Part shown: positions 25,860 through 36,734 of the stretch, piece after piece
How positions within the stretch are numbered: the stretch's first letter is position 1
Layout of the letters: the number at the start of each line of letters is the position of its first letter
Origin: Hymenobacter polaris
GTDB taxonomy: Bacteria > Bacteroidota > Bacteroidia > Cytophagales > Hymenobacteraceae
Direction: 5' to 3'
Length of the DNA: 64,000 nucleotides
Assembly: GCF_012927305.1 (NCBI RefSeq)
Contig: NZ_JABBGH010000001.1
Coordinates: 1,240,001 to 1,304,000, forward strand
Notes under the pieces: model-generated
What the model was told of the DNA's origin: nothing
What the model saw: the letters and a program-made list of their open reading frames with translations, nothing else
Database searches by the model: none
Position numbers and translations under genes: made by a program

Positions 25860-26306
25860 ATGGAACAGCAATCCTCTGGTATGATGGGCAGCATTTTTGG
25901 CGGAATAGGCGCTTTGGTGTACATGGCCATCTTCGTCCTCGTTATCGTCGGGCTCTGGAAGCTATTCGAAAAAGCTGGCAAGCCTGGTTGGGCGTCCCTC
26001 ATTCCGATTTACAACGTCATTGTCATGTTCGAAATCGTGGGCAAACCCATGTGGCAGCTCATTCTATTTCTCGTCCCGCTGGCCAACCTGTACGTGGCCA
26101 TAACGCTGTACATCGGCTTAGCTAAATCCTTCGGTAAAACTGGCATTGGCAACTACTTATTCATCATCTTCTTGGGCTTCATCGCCATTCCGCTGTGGGG
26201 CTTCGATGCCGCTACCCGCTACCTAGGGCCTAGCGAGGGCCCCGGCGCCACGGCCGGCAGCGGGGGCTACGTGCCCACGGCCGGCCCGCCGCCCACCACC
26301 TACTAG
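25860..26306 (+). CDS. DUF5684 membrane protein
   Basis: A 148-residue membrane protein of the DUF5684 family, sometimes mislabelled as signal peptidase I. Hydrophobic segments lie near residues 13-33, 65-88 and 96-114. The family motif KAGKPGWASLIPIYNVIVM with GKP repeated (EIVGKPMWQL) is clear. The tail is a flexible stretch of Gly, Pro and Thr (about 122-148). The ATG at MEQQSSG is the natural start. It is followed by a terminator shared with convergent lepA. Its function is unknown. Confidence 0.82.
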   Translation: MEQQSSGMMGSIFGGIGALVYMAIFVLVIVGLWKLFEKAGKPGWASLIPIYNVIVMFEIVGKPMWQLILFLVPLANLYVAITLYIGLAKSFGKTGIGNYLFIIFLGFIAIPLWGFDAATRYLGPSEGPGATAGSGGYVPTAGPPPTTY

Positions 26307-26321
26307 CCCCCGGCCACGCAA

Positions 26322-26360
26322 CGAAAAGGCCGGCTCCCCGCCTGGGGAGCCGGCCTTTTG
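26322..26360. terminator. Bidirectional terminator between the DUF5684 gene and lepA
   Basis: Hairpin AAAAGGCCGGCTCCCC / GGGGAGCCGGCCTTTT with a 4-nt loop between convergent genes. Confidence 0.85.
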
Positions 26361-26363
26361 CCG

Positions 26364-28151
<1,788 letters not shown>

Positions 28152-28175
28152 TTCGGGGGCGTTTTTTCGCAAGCC

Positions 28176-28183
28176 CAAAGGTA
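28176..28183 (-). promoter_or_regulatory. -7 element TACCTTTG before lepA
   Basis: Exact TAnnTTTG match on the reverse strand, ending 25 nt before the TTG start of lepA; it decides against the longer reading. Confidence 0.55.
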
Positions 28184-28504
28184 GGCATTCGCGGGGGCAA
28201 AAGCTAGGCGGGAATAATCCCCACCGAGCCTGAATAACCCGGCAAACCGGGCGTAACGTTCCGCCCCGGCCCGCTGCTAACGCTACAGCGCTTAGTCTAG
28301 CGCTAGCTAGCTGTTCGCCTTACCTACGTAGCTGGGGGCCTGCTGAGCAGCCTGGCCTGCCGGCTGGCCCTAGGGGGCGCGGAAGTTCGGGTTTGGGACT
28401 CGCTTACTGTGCAGCCTCAAAAACTAAATGGCGGACCGAATGGTACTTTCTATAGCTAGGCTACGGTAGCCGAATGCTTTTCCCACCCCAATTCCTTTAG
28501 TACT
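28184..28504. other. Spacer between lepA and the GlcG/HbpS gene
   Basis: A 321-nt region between divergent genes. Apart from the lepA promoter at its edge, it shows short inverted repeats rich in CTAG/GCTAGC (about 28290-28320) but no open frame, RNA gene or clear second promoter. Confidence 0.45.
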
Positions 28505-28906
28505 ATGGGTATTACCCTAGCGCAGGCGCAAGCCGCCATTCAGGCCGCGCTGCAAAAATCGCAGGAGCTACAGCTGAAGATGAATATCGCCGTCGTGGAC
28601 GAAGGCGCCAACCTCAAGGCCTTCGCCCGCATGGAGGATGCCTGGCTCGGCTCCATCGACATTGCCATCAAGAAGGCCCGCACCGCCCGCTACTTCGACA
28701 TGCCCACCGGCGACCTGGGCAAAGCCAGCCAGCCCGGCGGCCCGCTCTACCAGATTGAGGTATCCAACGGCGGCCTCATCAGCTTCCCCGGCGGCCTCCC
28801 CATCCAAGACGCCAGCGGCAAGATTATCGGGGCCATCGGCGTATCGGGCGACTCGGTGGAGAATGACCACACCGTAGCCCAGGCCGGCGTGGAGGCGGTG
28901 AAGTAG
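28505..28906 (+). CDS. GlcG/HbpS family protein (DUF336)
   Basis: A 133-residue protein of the GlcG/HbpS family. Members bind haem or other ligands or act as accessory proteins in glycolate and redox metabolism; the exact role is unclear. The family pattern is complete: [39 protein letters not shown], a helical KKARTA segment, then [20 protein letters not shown] and [12 protein letters not shown]. There is no signal peptide, so this copy is cytoplasmic. It stands alone. Confidence 0.85.
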   Translation: MGITLAQAQAAIQAALQKSQELQLKMNIAVVDEGANLKAFARMEDAWLGSIDIAIKKARTARYFDMPTGDLGKASQPGGPLYQIEVSNGGLISFPGGLPIQDASGKIIGAIGVSGDSVENDHTVAQAGVEAVK

Positions 28907-28928
28907 CTGTCGGCACTGCAGAACTACC

Positions 28929-29040
28929 AGCACGTCCTGCGCATCTGCCGTTTGCCTGCCGAAGCAGCTCTACCAAAAGATACCCTAGGGGCGTGGTAGG
29001 GCTGCTTCGGCAGGCAAACGTCAGATGCGCAGGATGTGCT
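28929..29040. repeat. Hairpin element, family 2 (copy H)
   Basis: Arms 28929-28975 and 28994-29040 pair over about 47 bp with a few mismatches. The core reads TGCCGAAGCAGCTCTACCA, and the loop contains TACCCTAGGGGCG, like the loops of copies E and G. Confidence 0.9.
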
Positions 29041-29062
29041 TTTCTAGAACAGCTTCATTGCT

Positions 29063-29347
29063 TCAGCGCCGCTTGGAAATCTTGTTGAGCGTGATGTTCT
29101 GCTGGAGCTTGGACTTGAAGCGGGCGTCATCGACTGCGCTTTTAGCCTGGTGCTTGGTGGGGCGACCCTGCACCCTGGCCCGCCACATCCACCAGGAGGA
29201 GGCTTTCAGCTCGCGGCGCATGAGCTGGATAACTTCCGCTTCCGATAGCCTGAATTGCAGAAAAATGGCTTCAAACGGGGTGCGGTCTTCCCATGCCCTC
29301 TCGATGATGCGGTCAATATCCTGCGCGGGCAGTGGCGTGTCTTTCAT
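29063..29347 (-). CDS. TIGR03643 family protein
   Basis: A 94-residue small basic protein of the TIGR03643 family, function unknown. Family features: DIDRIIERAWEDRTPFEAI near the start, then a helix-turn-helix-like segment FRLSEAEVIQLMRREL, and the hallmark SSWWMWRARVQGRPTKH (about 50-66). It may bind nucleic acid through the helix-turn-helix-like part, but this is inference. It is convergent with the GlcG/HbpS gene across hairpin copy H. Confidence 0.82.
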   Translation of the reverse strand: MKDTPLPAQDIDRIIERAWEDRTPFEAIFLQFRLSEAEVIQLMRRELKASSWWMWRARVQGRPTKHQAKSAVDDARFKSKLQQNITLNKISKRR

Positions 29348-29567
29348 ATAGTAGTTGGGCTGGCCCGGCGAAGTGATTACGCTCGGGTAATAGTAACCAG
29401 CGAAACTCCTACATAGTCGCAGTCAGGGCGGTATAGTATGGTTTTAGCTGAGAGCCAAGAAGGCTGCAAGTGAACCTTGCGGAAGCTACCATAGCTGCCG
29501 CCGTGCAACGCCTAGGCTTGCTTAGGCACTCTGTTAGGCAGCCAGCCGGAAAGCTGGTGGCTTTTTT

Positions 29568-30455
29568 ATGCGCCGCCCGTTCCTTTACTACTTGCTTAGC
29601 TTCTTCGGCACGGCCCAACTAGCTGGCTTCGGCCAGGCGCTGCCTGCCTCCGTGCGCGTGGTCGATGCCCGCACCCAGCAGTCTGTGCCCTACGCCTCGG
29701 TGGGGGTGCCCGGCAAGCCCCTAGGCACCGTAGCCGATGCGCAGGGCCGCTTCCAGCCCGCCCAAACGGGCGCGGCGGCTACCGATACGCTGGAGGTATC
29801 GTGCGTGGGCTACCAGCCGCGCCGCCTGCCGCTGGCCGCCCTGCAACAGCTACCCGAGCTGGCGCTGACGCCGCAGGCACAGGCGCTGGGCGAAGTGGTG
29901 GTGCGCGCCGCTACCTGGAAGCGCCGCCGCGTGGGCCGCGAGGCGGCCGGGGGACCTGTCCTGTATAGTTTTCACAGCCGCGCCGATACTCTTCCATCGG
30001 CCCGGCTCGGCCGCGAGGCCGGAGCTATTCTGCGCGTGCGGCCGGGCAGCGTGATGGAAGACGCGCACGTTTTCATCAGCCAGTACCGGTTTCAGCGGGT
30101 GCGTTTTCGGCTCAACGTGCGGGCCGTGGATGCCGACAACCACCCGGCCGCCAGCCTGCTCACCCAGGACGTGCAGCTCGCTTTGTCTGACTCGGCGCGG
30201 GGCTGGCAGCATATTGACTTGCGCCCCTACAACGTAAATGTTGGGGCCGCAAAACGGGTAGCGGTGACTCTGGAGTGGCTCGCCGGCCAGCCCAGGCCAG
30301 GCAAGCCGGCCACCTGGCGGGACTGGCCCGGCGTGGTGATGCCAGCTGCTTTTTCAGCTACTCACCACCTGGTATTCCGCCACAAGTCCGAAGACAACTG
30401 GCAGGTGCACTTGGCAAATTTGAGCCTGTATATTACGACGGTTAGTCCAGATTAA
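29568..30455 (+). CDS. Exported CarboxypepD_reg-like protein, first tandem paralogue
   Basis: A 295-residue exported protein: signal peptide (about 1-24), then a carboxypeptidase-regulatory-like beta-sandwich (about 27-110, with VPYASVGVPGKPLGTVADA and CVGYQPRRLPL), as found at the N-terminus of TonB-dependent receptors. No receptor barrel follows. Residues 130-295 form an unrecognised domain with RVRFRLNVRAVDADNHPA and VAVTLEWLAG. The next gene is a clear paralogue over the full length. A weak hairpin followed by six T residues ends directly at the ATG, which is odd for a leader and could be an old terminator or an attenuator. Confidence 0.8.
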   Translation: MRRPFLYYLLSFFGTAQLAGFGQALPASVRVVDARTQQSVPYASVGVPGKPLGTVADAQGRFQPAQTGAAATDTLEVSCVGYQPRRLPLAALQQLPELALTPQAQALGEVVVRAATWKRRRVGREAAGGPVLYSFHSRADTLPSARLGREAGAILRVRPGSVMEDAHVFISQYRFQRVRFRLNVRAVDADNHPAASLLTQDVQLALSDSARGWQHIDLRPYNVNVGAAKRVAVTLEWLAGQPRPGKPATWRDWPGVVMPAAFSATHHLVFRHKSEDNWQVHLANLSLYITTVSPD

Positions 30456-30672
30456 GGGGCCTAGGGGCTACAACCCCAGCCAAGGGTGCTAACGTTCTGC
30501 TAATCTTCGGGGCCTAGGGACGTCCGGCGTCTTGGGTGGCGCGCCAGTGCGGCATGGCCATCGAAATTTTGGGCTGAGTGGCTGCGGCAGTGGTAGCCGC
30601 GTTGCAACCTTCGCCAAGCTCTAGGGGCTCCCTGAGCCAACCAGCCCCACCGTGGGGCAGCCTAAACTTTTT

Positions 30673-31551
30673 ATGAACTTTCGTTTTAGCCATTTTCTAC
30701 TTGTGGGAGGCCTGAGCATCGGTGGCGCCGTGGCCCAGCAGGAGCAGCCGGGCACGCCTACATTGCGGGTGCTCAGCCACCAGAGTGGCCAGCCCATACC
30801 CTATGCCTCGGTGGGCGTGGTAGGCCGGCCCCTAGGTACTGTGGCCGACGCCCAAGGCAGTTTTATGCTGGCGCGGGTGGGCGCGGCGCCTACCGATACG
30901 GTGGTGGTTTCGTGCGTGGGCTACCAGTCGCGCCGGCTACTAGCGGCCGACCTACGCCAACTGCACGAGTTGGCCCTGACGCCCCAGCCCCAGGCGCTAG
31001 CAGAAGTCCAGGTGAGAGGCGATACCTGGCAGCGCCGCAACGTGGGCCGCGAGGGGTCAGGCGGCTTCACATTTTACAATTTCCACCTGCAGGCCGACAA
31101 AGAACCCGCCAACAAGCTGGGGCGCGAAGTAGGTGCCATCCTGGGGGTAAAACCCAACAGCTTCGTGGAGGAAGCCTATGTGTACATCCGGCAAAGCAGC
31201 TTCCGGCACCTGCGCTTTAGGCTCAACGTGCGGGCCCTCGACAGCCAAGACCACCCAGCCGCCAGCCTCCTCACCCAGGATGTGCAATTTGCCGTGGCTG
31301 ATTCGGCCGCCAGCTGGCACCACCTCGACCTCAAGCCCTATACTATCAACGTGGGCCCGCAGCGCCGCATTGCCGTAACCCTGGAGTGGCTCGCCGGCGA
31401 GCCGGCCAAGCAGCAAGACTGGTACAGCGTCTCCATTCCGGCGGCCTTGTCGGCTACGCACCGCATGGTATTCCGGGATAAGTCGGAAGACCAGTGGAAG
31501 GTGCAGCCGATTAACCTAAGCCTGTATATCACAACGGCTAGCCCCGACTAA
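30673..31551 (+). CDS. Exported CarboxypepD_reg-like protein, second tandem paralogue
   Basis: A 292-residue paralogue of the preceding gene with the same layout: signal peptide (MNFRFSHFLLVGGLSIGGAV), regulatory-like domain with IPYASVGVVGRPLGTVADA and CVGYQSRRLL, and the same unknown C-terminal domain (LRFRLNVRALDSQDHPAAS, IAVTLEWLAGEPA, SLYITTASPD). The two genes are about 218 nt apart, so this is a local duplication that has since diverged. The start is the ATG before the signal peptide; the reading seven codons earlier adds polar residues. The domain is probably surface- or periplasm-exposed; the function is unknown. Confidence 0.8.
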   Translation: MNFRFSHFLLVGGLSIGGAVAQQEQPGTPTLRVLSHQSGQPIPYASVGVVGRPLGTVADAQGSFMLARVGAAPTDTVVVSCVGYQSRRLLAADLRQLHELALTPQPQALAEVQVRGDTWQRRNVGREGSGGFTFYNFHLQADKEPANKLGREVGAILGVKPNSFVEEAYVYIRQSSFRHLRFRLNVRALDSQDHPAASLLTQDVQFAVADSAASWHHLDLKPYTINVGPQRRIAVTLEWLAGEPAKQQDWYSVSIPAALSATHRMVFRDKSEDQWKVQPINLSLYITTASPD

Positions 31552-31593
31552 AGCTGCCGCGATACCTACCTGGCGTACCTTACCATATAGCTA

Positions 31594-32211
31594 ATGCCAC
31601 TTCCCGCTATGAATCCTTTTGCCCTGGACGAGCCGCTGGTGCTCGACGACCCCTACATCAGTCGCATGAGCGAGGCGGAGTTCTTTGACTTCTGCCAGCA
31701 GCATCGTAAGTGGCACATTGAGCGCAACGCCCAGCACGAAATCCTGATTATGGTCCCTACGTTCACCCTCTCCGGCCGGTGCAATGCCAGCCTCATCGGC
31801 CAACTATACGCTTGATGGAGCGGGCACGACGAACCTAGCTTCGTGTCTGACTCCAATGCCGGCTTCACGCTGGCCAACGGGGCCGTGCGCTCGCCCGATG
31901 CCTCCTGGGTGTCGGCCGGGCGTTGGAACGCGCTGACCGCCGCGCAGCAAGACAAGTTTGCCCAGGTGTGCCCGGAGTTCGTAGTGGAGATGCGCTCGAA
32001 AACCGACTCGCTGCGGGTGCTGCCGGAGAAAATGAAGGAATACCGCCAAAACGGAGCGCTGCTGGGCTGGCTGCTCTCCTGCGACGACGAGCGGGCCTAC
32101 ATCTTCCGCGCCGGGCAGGAAGGCTACGAAACCCTGGAGGGCTTCAACCGGGAGCTAGCAGGCGAGGCAGTGCTGCCAGGCCTGCGGGTGGACTTGCGCA
32201 AGCTGCGGTAG
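31594..32211 (+). pseudogene. Uma2-family (PD-(D/E)XK) nuclease gene with an in-frame TGA
   Basis: Read through, this is a full-length 205-codon Uma2/DUF820 protein: EAEFFDFCQQHRKWHIERN, then GFTLANGAVRSPDASWVSA (catalytic Asp), CPEFVVEMRSKTDSL (catalytic Glu region) and KMKEYRQNGALLGWLL. A TGA at 31813-31815 interrupts it after GQLYA; homologues usually have Trp here, so a single TGG-to-TGA change explains it. Both halves are in the same frame and otherwise undamaged. It may be a recent pseudogene, an assembly error, or read through at low level. TGA is a genuine stop in other genes here. Confidence 0.8.
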
Positions 32212-32224
32212 CTGTTTAATCACT

Positions 32225-32623
32225 ATGTCAGCCCAGCACCTTTCCGTTTCCAAACAACAAACTCTTTTAGCAGCGCTTGACTTTACGCCACCCTCCGACT
32301 ATCTAGTTTTTATATTCTCTAATAACATTATCCATGACCACTGCAACTATAGCTACTTAGGAATAGACGGCAGCTATCTTTATGGAGCTACTGATTTGAT
32401 AGCGACCAACCTTGACTATAACGCCGCAGAATTTTATCCCGGCTATCTTTTGATAGGTTCAAACGGTGGTGGGGAGGCGCTGGCTATCGAAAAAGCCACT
32501 GGCTATTTTGTAGTGACCCCATTTATCGGCCACGACGAAGAAACTCCTGTTATTATAGGCCAAACGTGGCCTGCGTTTTGGCAGCGTTTGCAAGCAGGCA
32601 ATCTATTTGGTGACAACATCTAG
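32225..32623 (+). CDS. SMI1/KNR4 (SUKH)-like immunity protein, orphan
   Basis: A 132-residue protein resembling the SUKH superfamily, whose members neutralise contact-dependent or polymorphic toxins. Visible are [13 protein letters not shown] at the start, an aromatic [12 protein letters not shown] segment, and the motif [29 protein letters not shown] (about 73-101, broken here only by position), which is the SUKH hallmark. Base composition is clearly lower in GC than the neighbours and it contains no CCTAGG, suggesting acquisition. No toxin gene is adjacent. It starts 13 nt after the broken Uma2 gene. Confidence 0.72.
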   Translation: MSAQHLSVSKQQTLLAALDFTPPSDYLVFIFSNNIIHDHCNYSYLGIDGSYLYGATDLIATNLDYNAAEFYPGYLLIGSNGGGEALAIEKATGYFVVTPFIGHDEETPVIIGQTWPAFWQRLQAGNLFGDNI

Positions 32624-32653
32624 TGCCCCTGGCTACCCCTAGGGGGCCCGCCG

Positions 32654-32661
32654 TACCTTTG
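32654..32661 (+). promoter_or_regulatory. -7 element TACCTTTG before icmF
   Basis: Exact TAnnTTTG match 88 nt before the chosen ATG. It shows that the longer reading starting at the SUKH-like stop would not be transcribed in full. Confidence 0.5.
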
Positions 32662-32748
32662 CCGTACCCAACTGCCTGGCGGACGGCGCAGGGAAACCGG
32701 CCGGGCGCGGGGCATGTTGAGGAACCTACCCTCTCCTACCCCTCCCCT

Positions 32749-35700
32749 ATGTTTCCCACCCCCGCCCCCTACAAGCCGAAGAACCACGTCCGCATCGTCA
32801 CGGCCGCGGCGCTCTTCGACGGCCACGACGCCGCCATCAACATCATGCGCCGCATCATCCAGAGCAGCGGCGCCGAGGTGATTCACCTGGGCCACAACCG
32901 CTCGGTGCAGGAAATCGTGGACTGCGCCATTCAGGAAGATGCCCAGGCCATTGCCATCACCAGCTACCAGGGCGGCCACAACGAGTACTTCAAGTACATG
33001 CACGACCTGCTGGCCGAGCGGGGCGCGGGCCACATCAAGCTGTTTGGCGGCGGGGGCGGCGTCATATTGCCCACCGAGATTGAGGAGCTGATGCAGTACG
33101 GCATCACCCGCATCTACTCGCCCGACGATGGCCGGGCCCTAGGGCTGCAGGGCATGATAAACGACCTGCTGGAAAAGAGCGACTTCCCCACCGGCGAGCA
33201 CCTCAACGGCGAGGCCGCGCACATTAAAGACAAGAACGCCCGCGACCTGGGCCGGCTGATTTCGGCGGCGGAGAACTTCCCAGCGGAGTTTGAGCGGGTG
33301 AAGGGCCAACTGGCAGCCGATTTCCAACCGTCGAATAGCAGCCCCGAACAAGAAACCAGAAACCAGAAAATAGAAACTCCCCCCGCCCCTATCCTCGGCA
33401 TCACCGGCACGGGCGGCGCGGGCAAGTCGAGCCTGGTAGACGAGCTGGTGCGGCGCTTCCTGCTCGACTTCCCCGACAAGACGCTGGCCATCATCTCGGT
33501 AGACCCTAGCAAGCGCAAGACCGGCGGGGCGCTGCTCGGCGACCGCATCCGGATGAACGCCATCAACAGCCCTAGGGTGTACATGCGCAGCCTGGCCACG
33601 CGCCAGAGCAACCTGGCCCTGAGCCGCTACGTGCAGGACGCCGTGGACGTGGTGCGGGCCGCCGGCTTCGACCTCATCATCTTGGAAACCAGCGGCATCG
33701 GGCAGAGCGACACCGAGATAATCGAGCATTCCGACGCCAGCCTCTACGTGATGACGCCCGAGTACGGCGCGGCCACCCAGCTGGAAAAGATTGACATGCT
33801 GGACTTTGCCGATGTCATCGCGCTCAACAAGTTCGACAAGCGCGGCGGCCTCGACGCCCTGCGCGACGTGCGCAAGCAGTACCAGCGCAACCACCAGCGC
33901 TGGGACGCACCGCTGGACGCGATGCCGGTGTTCGGCACCATCGCCTCGCAGTTCAACGACCCTGGCATGAACCGCCTGTACCGGGCCGTGCTGACGGTGC
34001 TAGAGGAGAAAACCGGCGTGCAGCTCACCTCGCACCTCGAAACCAGCGCCGAGCAGTCGGAAAAGGTCTACATCATCCCGCCGAGCCGCACGCGCTACCT
34101 CTCCGAGATTGCCGAGAGCAACCGCGCCTACGACCAGCGTGTGCGCGAGCAGGTGCAGCTGGCCGAAGTGGCCGGGGCGTTTGCCAAGCTGGAGGAGCAC
34201 TACCGCGACGCGCGGCAGTCGTCGGCGAGCATGGTGGGCGAATTTACCAAGGAGAAGGACAAGGCTATGCGCCAGCTCGATGCCGACGCGCAGGTTATCC
34301 TGGAAAACTGGGACGCCACCTTGCAGAACTACCGCAACCCGGAGTACGTGTATAAGGTGCGCGACAAGGAAATTCGGGTCAAGACGCACACTACCTCTCT
34401 GTCGGGCAACGAGATACCCAAGGTGGCCGTGCCGCGCTACCGCGGCTGGGGCGACCGGCTGCGCTGGGCCATGCAGGAGAACTTCCCCGGCGAGTTTCCC
34501 TACACGGCGGGCGTGTTCCCCTTCAAGCGCGAGGGCGAAGACCCCACCCGCATGTTCGCCGGCGAGGGCGGGCCGGAGCGGACAAATAGACGGTTTCACT
34601 ACGTGAGCAAGGGCCTGCCCGCCAAGCGTTTGAGCACGGCCTTCGACTCGGTAACGCTCTACGGCGAGGACCCCGACCACCGGCCCGACATTTACGGCAA
34701 GATTGGCAACGCGGGCGTGAGCATCTGCTGCCTCGACGACGCCAAGAAGCTATACTCGGGCTTCGACCTGACCGCCCCCGCCACCTCGGTGAGCATGACC
34801 ATCAACGGCCCGGCGGCCACGCTGGCGGCGTTTTTCATGAACGCAGCCATCGACCAGAACTGCGAGAAGTACATCTACGAGCAGGGCCTGGAAGCCGAGG
34901 TAAACGCCAAAATCGACGCCATCTACGCCGCCCTAGGCCAGCCCCGCCCCCGCTACCAGGGCGAGCTGCCCGAAGGCAACGACGGCCTAGGCCTGCTACT
35001 ACTGGGCGTAACCGGCGACCAGGTGCTGCCGGCCGAGGTCTACAACGACATCAAGGCCAGGACTTTGACGCAGGTGCGCGGCACGGTGCAGGCCGACATC
35101 CTCAAAGAAGACCAGGCGCAGAACACCTGCATCTTCAGCACCGAGTTTGCCCTGCGCCTGATGGGCGACGTGCAGGAGTATTTCATCCGGCACGCGGTGC
35201 GCAACTTCTACTCGGTCAGCATCTCGGGCTACCACATTGCCGAGGCCGGGGCCAACCCCATCACCCAGCTGGCGCTCACGCTCTCCAACGGCTTCACCTT
35301 CGTAGAGTACTACGTGAGCCGGGGCATGCACATCAACGACTTCGCCCCCAACCTCTCGTTCTTCTTCTCCAACGGCATCGACCCCGAGTACGCCGTCATT
35401 GGGCGGGTGGCGCGGCGCATCTGGGCCAAGGCCCTGAAGCTCAAGTACGGCGCCAACGCCCGCAGCCAGATGCTGAAGTACCACATCCAGACCTCGGGCC
35501 GCTCGCTGCACGCCCAGGAAATCGACTTCAACGACATCCGCACCACGCTGCAGGCCCTCTACGCTATCTACGATAACTGCAATTCGCTGCATACCAACGC
35601 CTACGACGAGGCCATCACCACCCCCACCGAGGAAAGCGTGCGCCGCGCCATGGCCATCCAGCTCATCATCAACCGCGAGCTGGGCCTGGCCAAAAACGAG

Positions 35701-36177
35701 AACCCCCTGCAAGGCGCCTTCATTATCGAGGAGCTGACCGACCTGGTAGAAGAAGCGGTGCTGCTCGAATTTGACCGCCTCACCGAGCGCGGCGGTGTGC
35801 TCGGCGCGATGGAAACCATGTACCAGCGCGGCAAAATTCAGGAGGAAAGCCTGCATTACGAGATGCTGAAGCACACCGGCGAGTATCCCATCGTGGGCGT
35901 CAACACCTTCCTCTCCTCGCAAGGCTCGCCCACCATCATCCCCGCCGAGGTAATCCGCGCCACCGAGGCCGAAAAGCAGTACCAAATCACCATGCTCGAC
36001 GCCCTGCATCAGCGCAACGCGGAGGCTTCGCCGCTAGCGTTGAAGCAGTTGCAGCAAGTAGCCGTGCAGAACGGCAACCTCTTTGCCGAGCTGATGGAAA
36101 CGGTGAAAACGTGCTCCCTAGGGCAGATTACGCGGGCGTTGTTTGAGGTGGGGGGGCAATATCGGCGGAATATGTAA
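32749..36177 (+). CDS. icmF: Fused isobutyryl-CoA mutase (IcmF)
   Basis: A 1142-residue coenzyme B12 mutase fused to its own G-protein chaperone, interconverting isobutyryl- and n-butyryl-CoA (some also take pivalyl- or isovaleryl-CoA). Order: B12-binding domain with [10 protein letters not shown] (Asp24, His26; about 14-140), MeaB-like GTPase with [12 protein letters not shown] (about 217), [11 protein letters not shown] and NKFD (about 360), a linker, then the mutase barrel (about 560-1142). Substrate residues are of the ICM type: [21 protein letters not shown] with Phe, and [17 protein letters not shown] (about 826) with Gln, where methylmalonyl-CoA mutase has Tyr and Arg. The start is the ATG of [16 protein letters not shown]. 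The AT-rich unknown gene overlaps its stop. Confidence 0.95.
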   Translation: MFPTPAPYKPKNHVRIVTAAALFDGHDAAINIMRRIIQSSGAEVIHLGHNRSVQEIVDCAIQEDAQAIAITSYQGGHNEYFKYMHDLLAERGAGHIKLFGGGGGVILPTEIEELMQYGITRIYSPDDGRALGLQGMINDLLEKSDFPTGEHLNGEAAHIKDKNARDLGRLISAAENFPAEFERVKGQLAADFQPSNSSPEQETRNQKIETPPAPILGITGTGGAGKSSLVDELVRRFLLDFPDKTLAIISVDPSKRKTGGALLGDRIRMNAINSPRVYMRSLATRQSNLALSRYVQDAVDVVRAAGFDLIILETSGIGQSDTEIIEHSDASLYVMTPEYGAATQLEKIDMLDFADVIALNKFDKRGGLDALRDVRKQYQRNHQRWDAPLDAMPVFGTIASQFNDPGMNRLYRAVLTVLEEKTGVQLTSHLETSAEQSEKVYIIPPSRTRYLSEIAESNRAYDQRVREQVQLAEVAGAFAKLEEHYRDARQSSASMVGEFTKEKDKAMRQLDADAQVILENWDATLQNYRNPEYVYKVRDKEIRVKTHTTSLSGNEIPKVAVPRYRGWGDRLRWAMQENFPGEFPYTAGVFPFKREGEDPTRMFAGEGGPERTNRRFHYVSKGLPAKRLSTAFDSVTLYGEDPDHRPDIYGKIGNAGVSICCLDDAKKLYSGFDLTAPATSVSMTINGPAATLAAFFMNAAIDQNCEKYIYEQGLEAEVNAKIDAIYAALGQPRPRYQGELPEGNDGLGLLLLGVTGDQVLPAEVYNDIKARTLTQVRGTVQADILKEDQAQNTCIFSTEFALRLMGDVQEYFIRHAVRNFYSVSISGYHIAEAGANPITQLALTLSNGFTFVEYYVSRGMHINDFAPNLSFFFSNGIDPEYAVIGRVARRIWAKALKLKYGANARSQMLKYHIQTSGRSLHAQEIDFNDIRTTLQALYAIYDNCNSLHTNAYDEAITTPTEESVRRAMAIQLIINRELGLAKNENPLQGAFIIEELTDLVEEAVLLEFDRLTERGGVLGAMETMYQRGKIQEESLHYEMLKHTGEYPIVGVNTFLSSQGSPTIIPAEVIRATEAEKQYQITMLDALHQRNAEASPLALKQLQQVAVQNGNLFAELMETVKTCSLGQITRALFEVGGQYRRNM

Positions 36178-36734
36178 TGCTATTTAATAGTATCAAAATG
36201 GCTATACACAACAAATCTTTCTACAGCAATCTAAATCTTCAAACGGGCGGTTTTCCATCCTGGGATTCTATCTCTGATGAAGAGTGGCAAAATGTGCTTA
36301 GTAATTACGTATTTAAAATTGCCGATAGCTTTGCCTTCGATAACGTTTTCAAAAAAGAGGACTTGTTTCCAGATGGCTTAAATTACTTTACTGACTGGGC
36401 ACTTGATATTGTTGGTTTAGCTGAAGCTGATGGCGATGTAGTTTGCAAGTTTCAACTTAATAAGAATTGCCGAGATAAGCTTCTAGAATATGAGTTTGCG
36501 GTCCATCATTTTGAGAGTGAAAAATTTCACAACTATTACGAATTTGACTTTCTTTATTTTTTCAGCAATAACCGATTAATTGCAACTTACATTAATCATG
36601 AAAGCGAGATTATGTTTCATGATTTGAATGATGACGAAGCAGCATTAATCGAAACCTTAGAGCCACATATAAAAGCTTCTTTTGTCGATACCTCCGTTTT
36701 CATAGCAGTTGTCAAAGCAAATAGACAATCTTGA
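36177..36734 (+). CDS. AT-rich gene of unknown function, 185 aa
   Basis: No family recognised. The product is acidic and rich in Phe, Asn and Asp, with no signal peptide or membrane helix. Features include FPSWDSISDEEWQNVLSN near the start and EYEFAVHHFESEKFHNYYEFD in the middle. The DNA is strongly AT-rich against its GC-rich surroundings and has no CCTAGG, so it was probably acquired recently. An ATG overlaps the icmF stop (TAATG); a second ATG seven codons on is also possible. The soluble single-domain layout next to an immunity-like gene and a toxin-antitoxin locus hints at an immunity or defence role, but this is speculation. Confidence 0.65.
   Translation: MLFNSIKMAIHNKSFYSNLNLQTGGFPSWDSISDEEWQNVLSNYVFKIADSFAFDNVFKKEDLFPDGLNYFTDWALDIVGLAEADGDVVCKFQLNKNCRDKLLEYEFAVHHFESEKFHNYYEFDFLYFFSNNRLIATYINHESEIMFHDLNDDEAALIETLEPHIKASFVDTSVFIAVVKANRQS

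Noticed and set aside
34999..36009. 336-codon reverse-strand open frame inside icmF
   Set aside because: It lies antisense to the conserved mutase domain and has the composition of a shadow frame, with no family motif.
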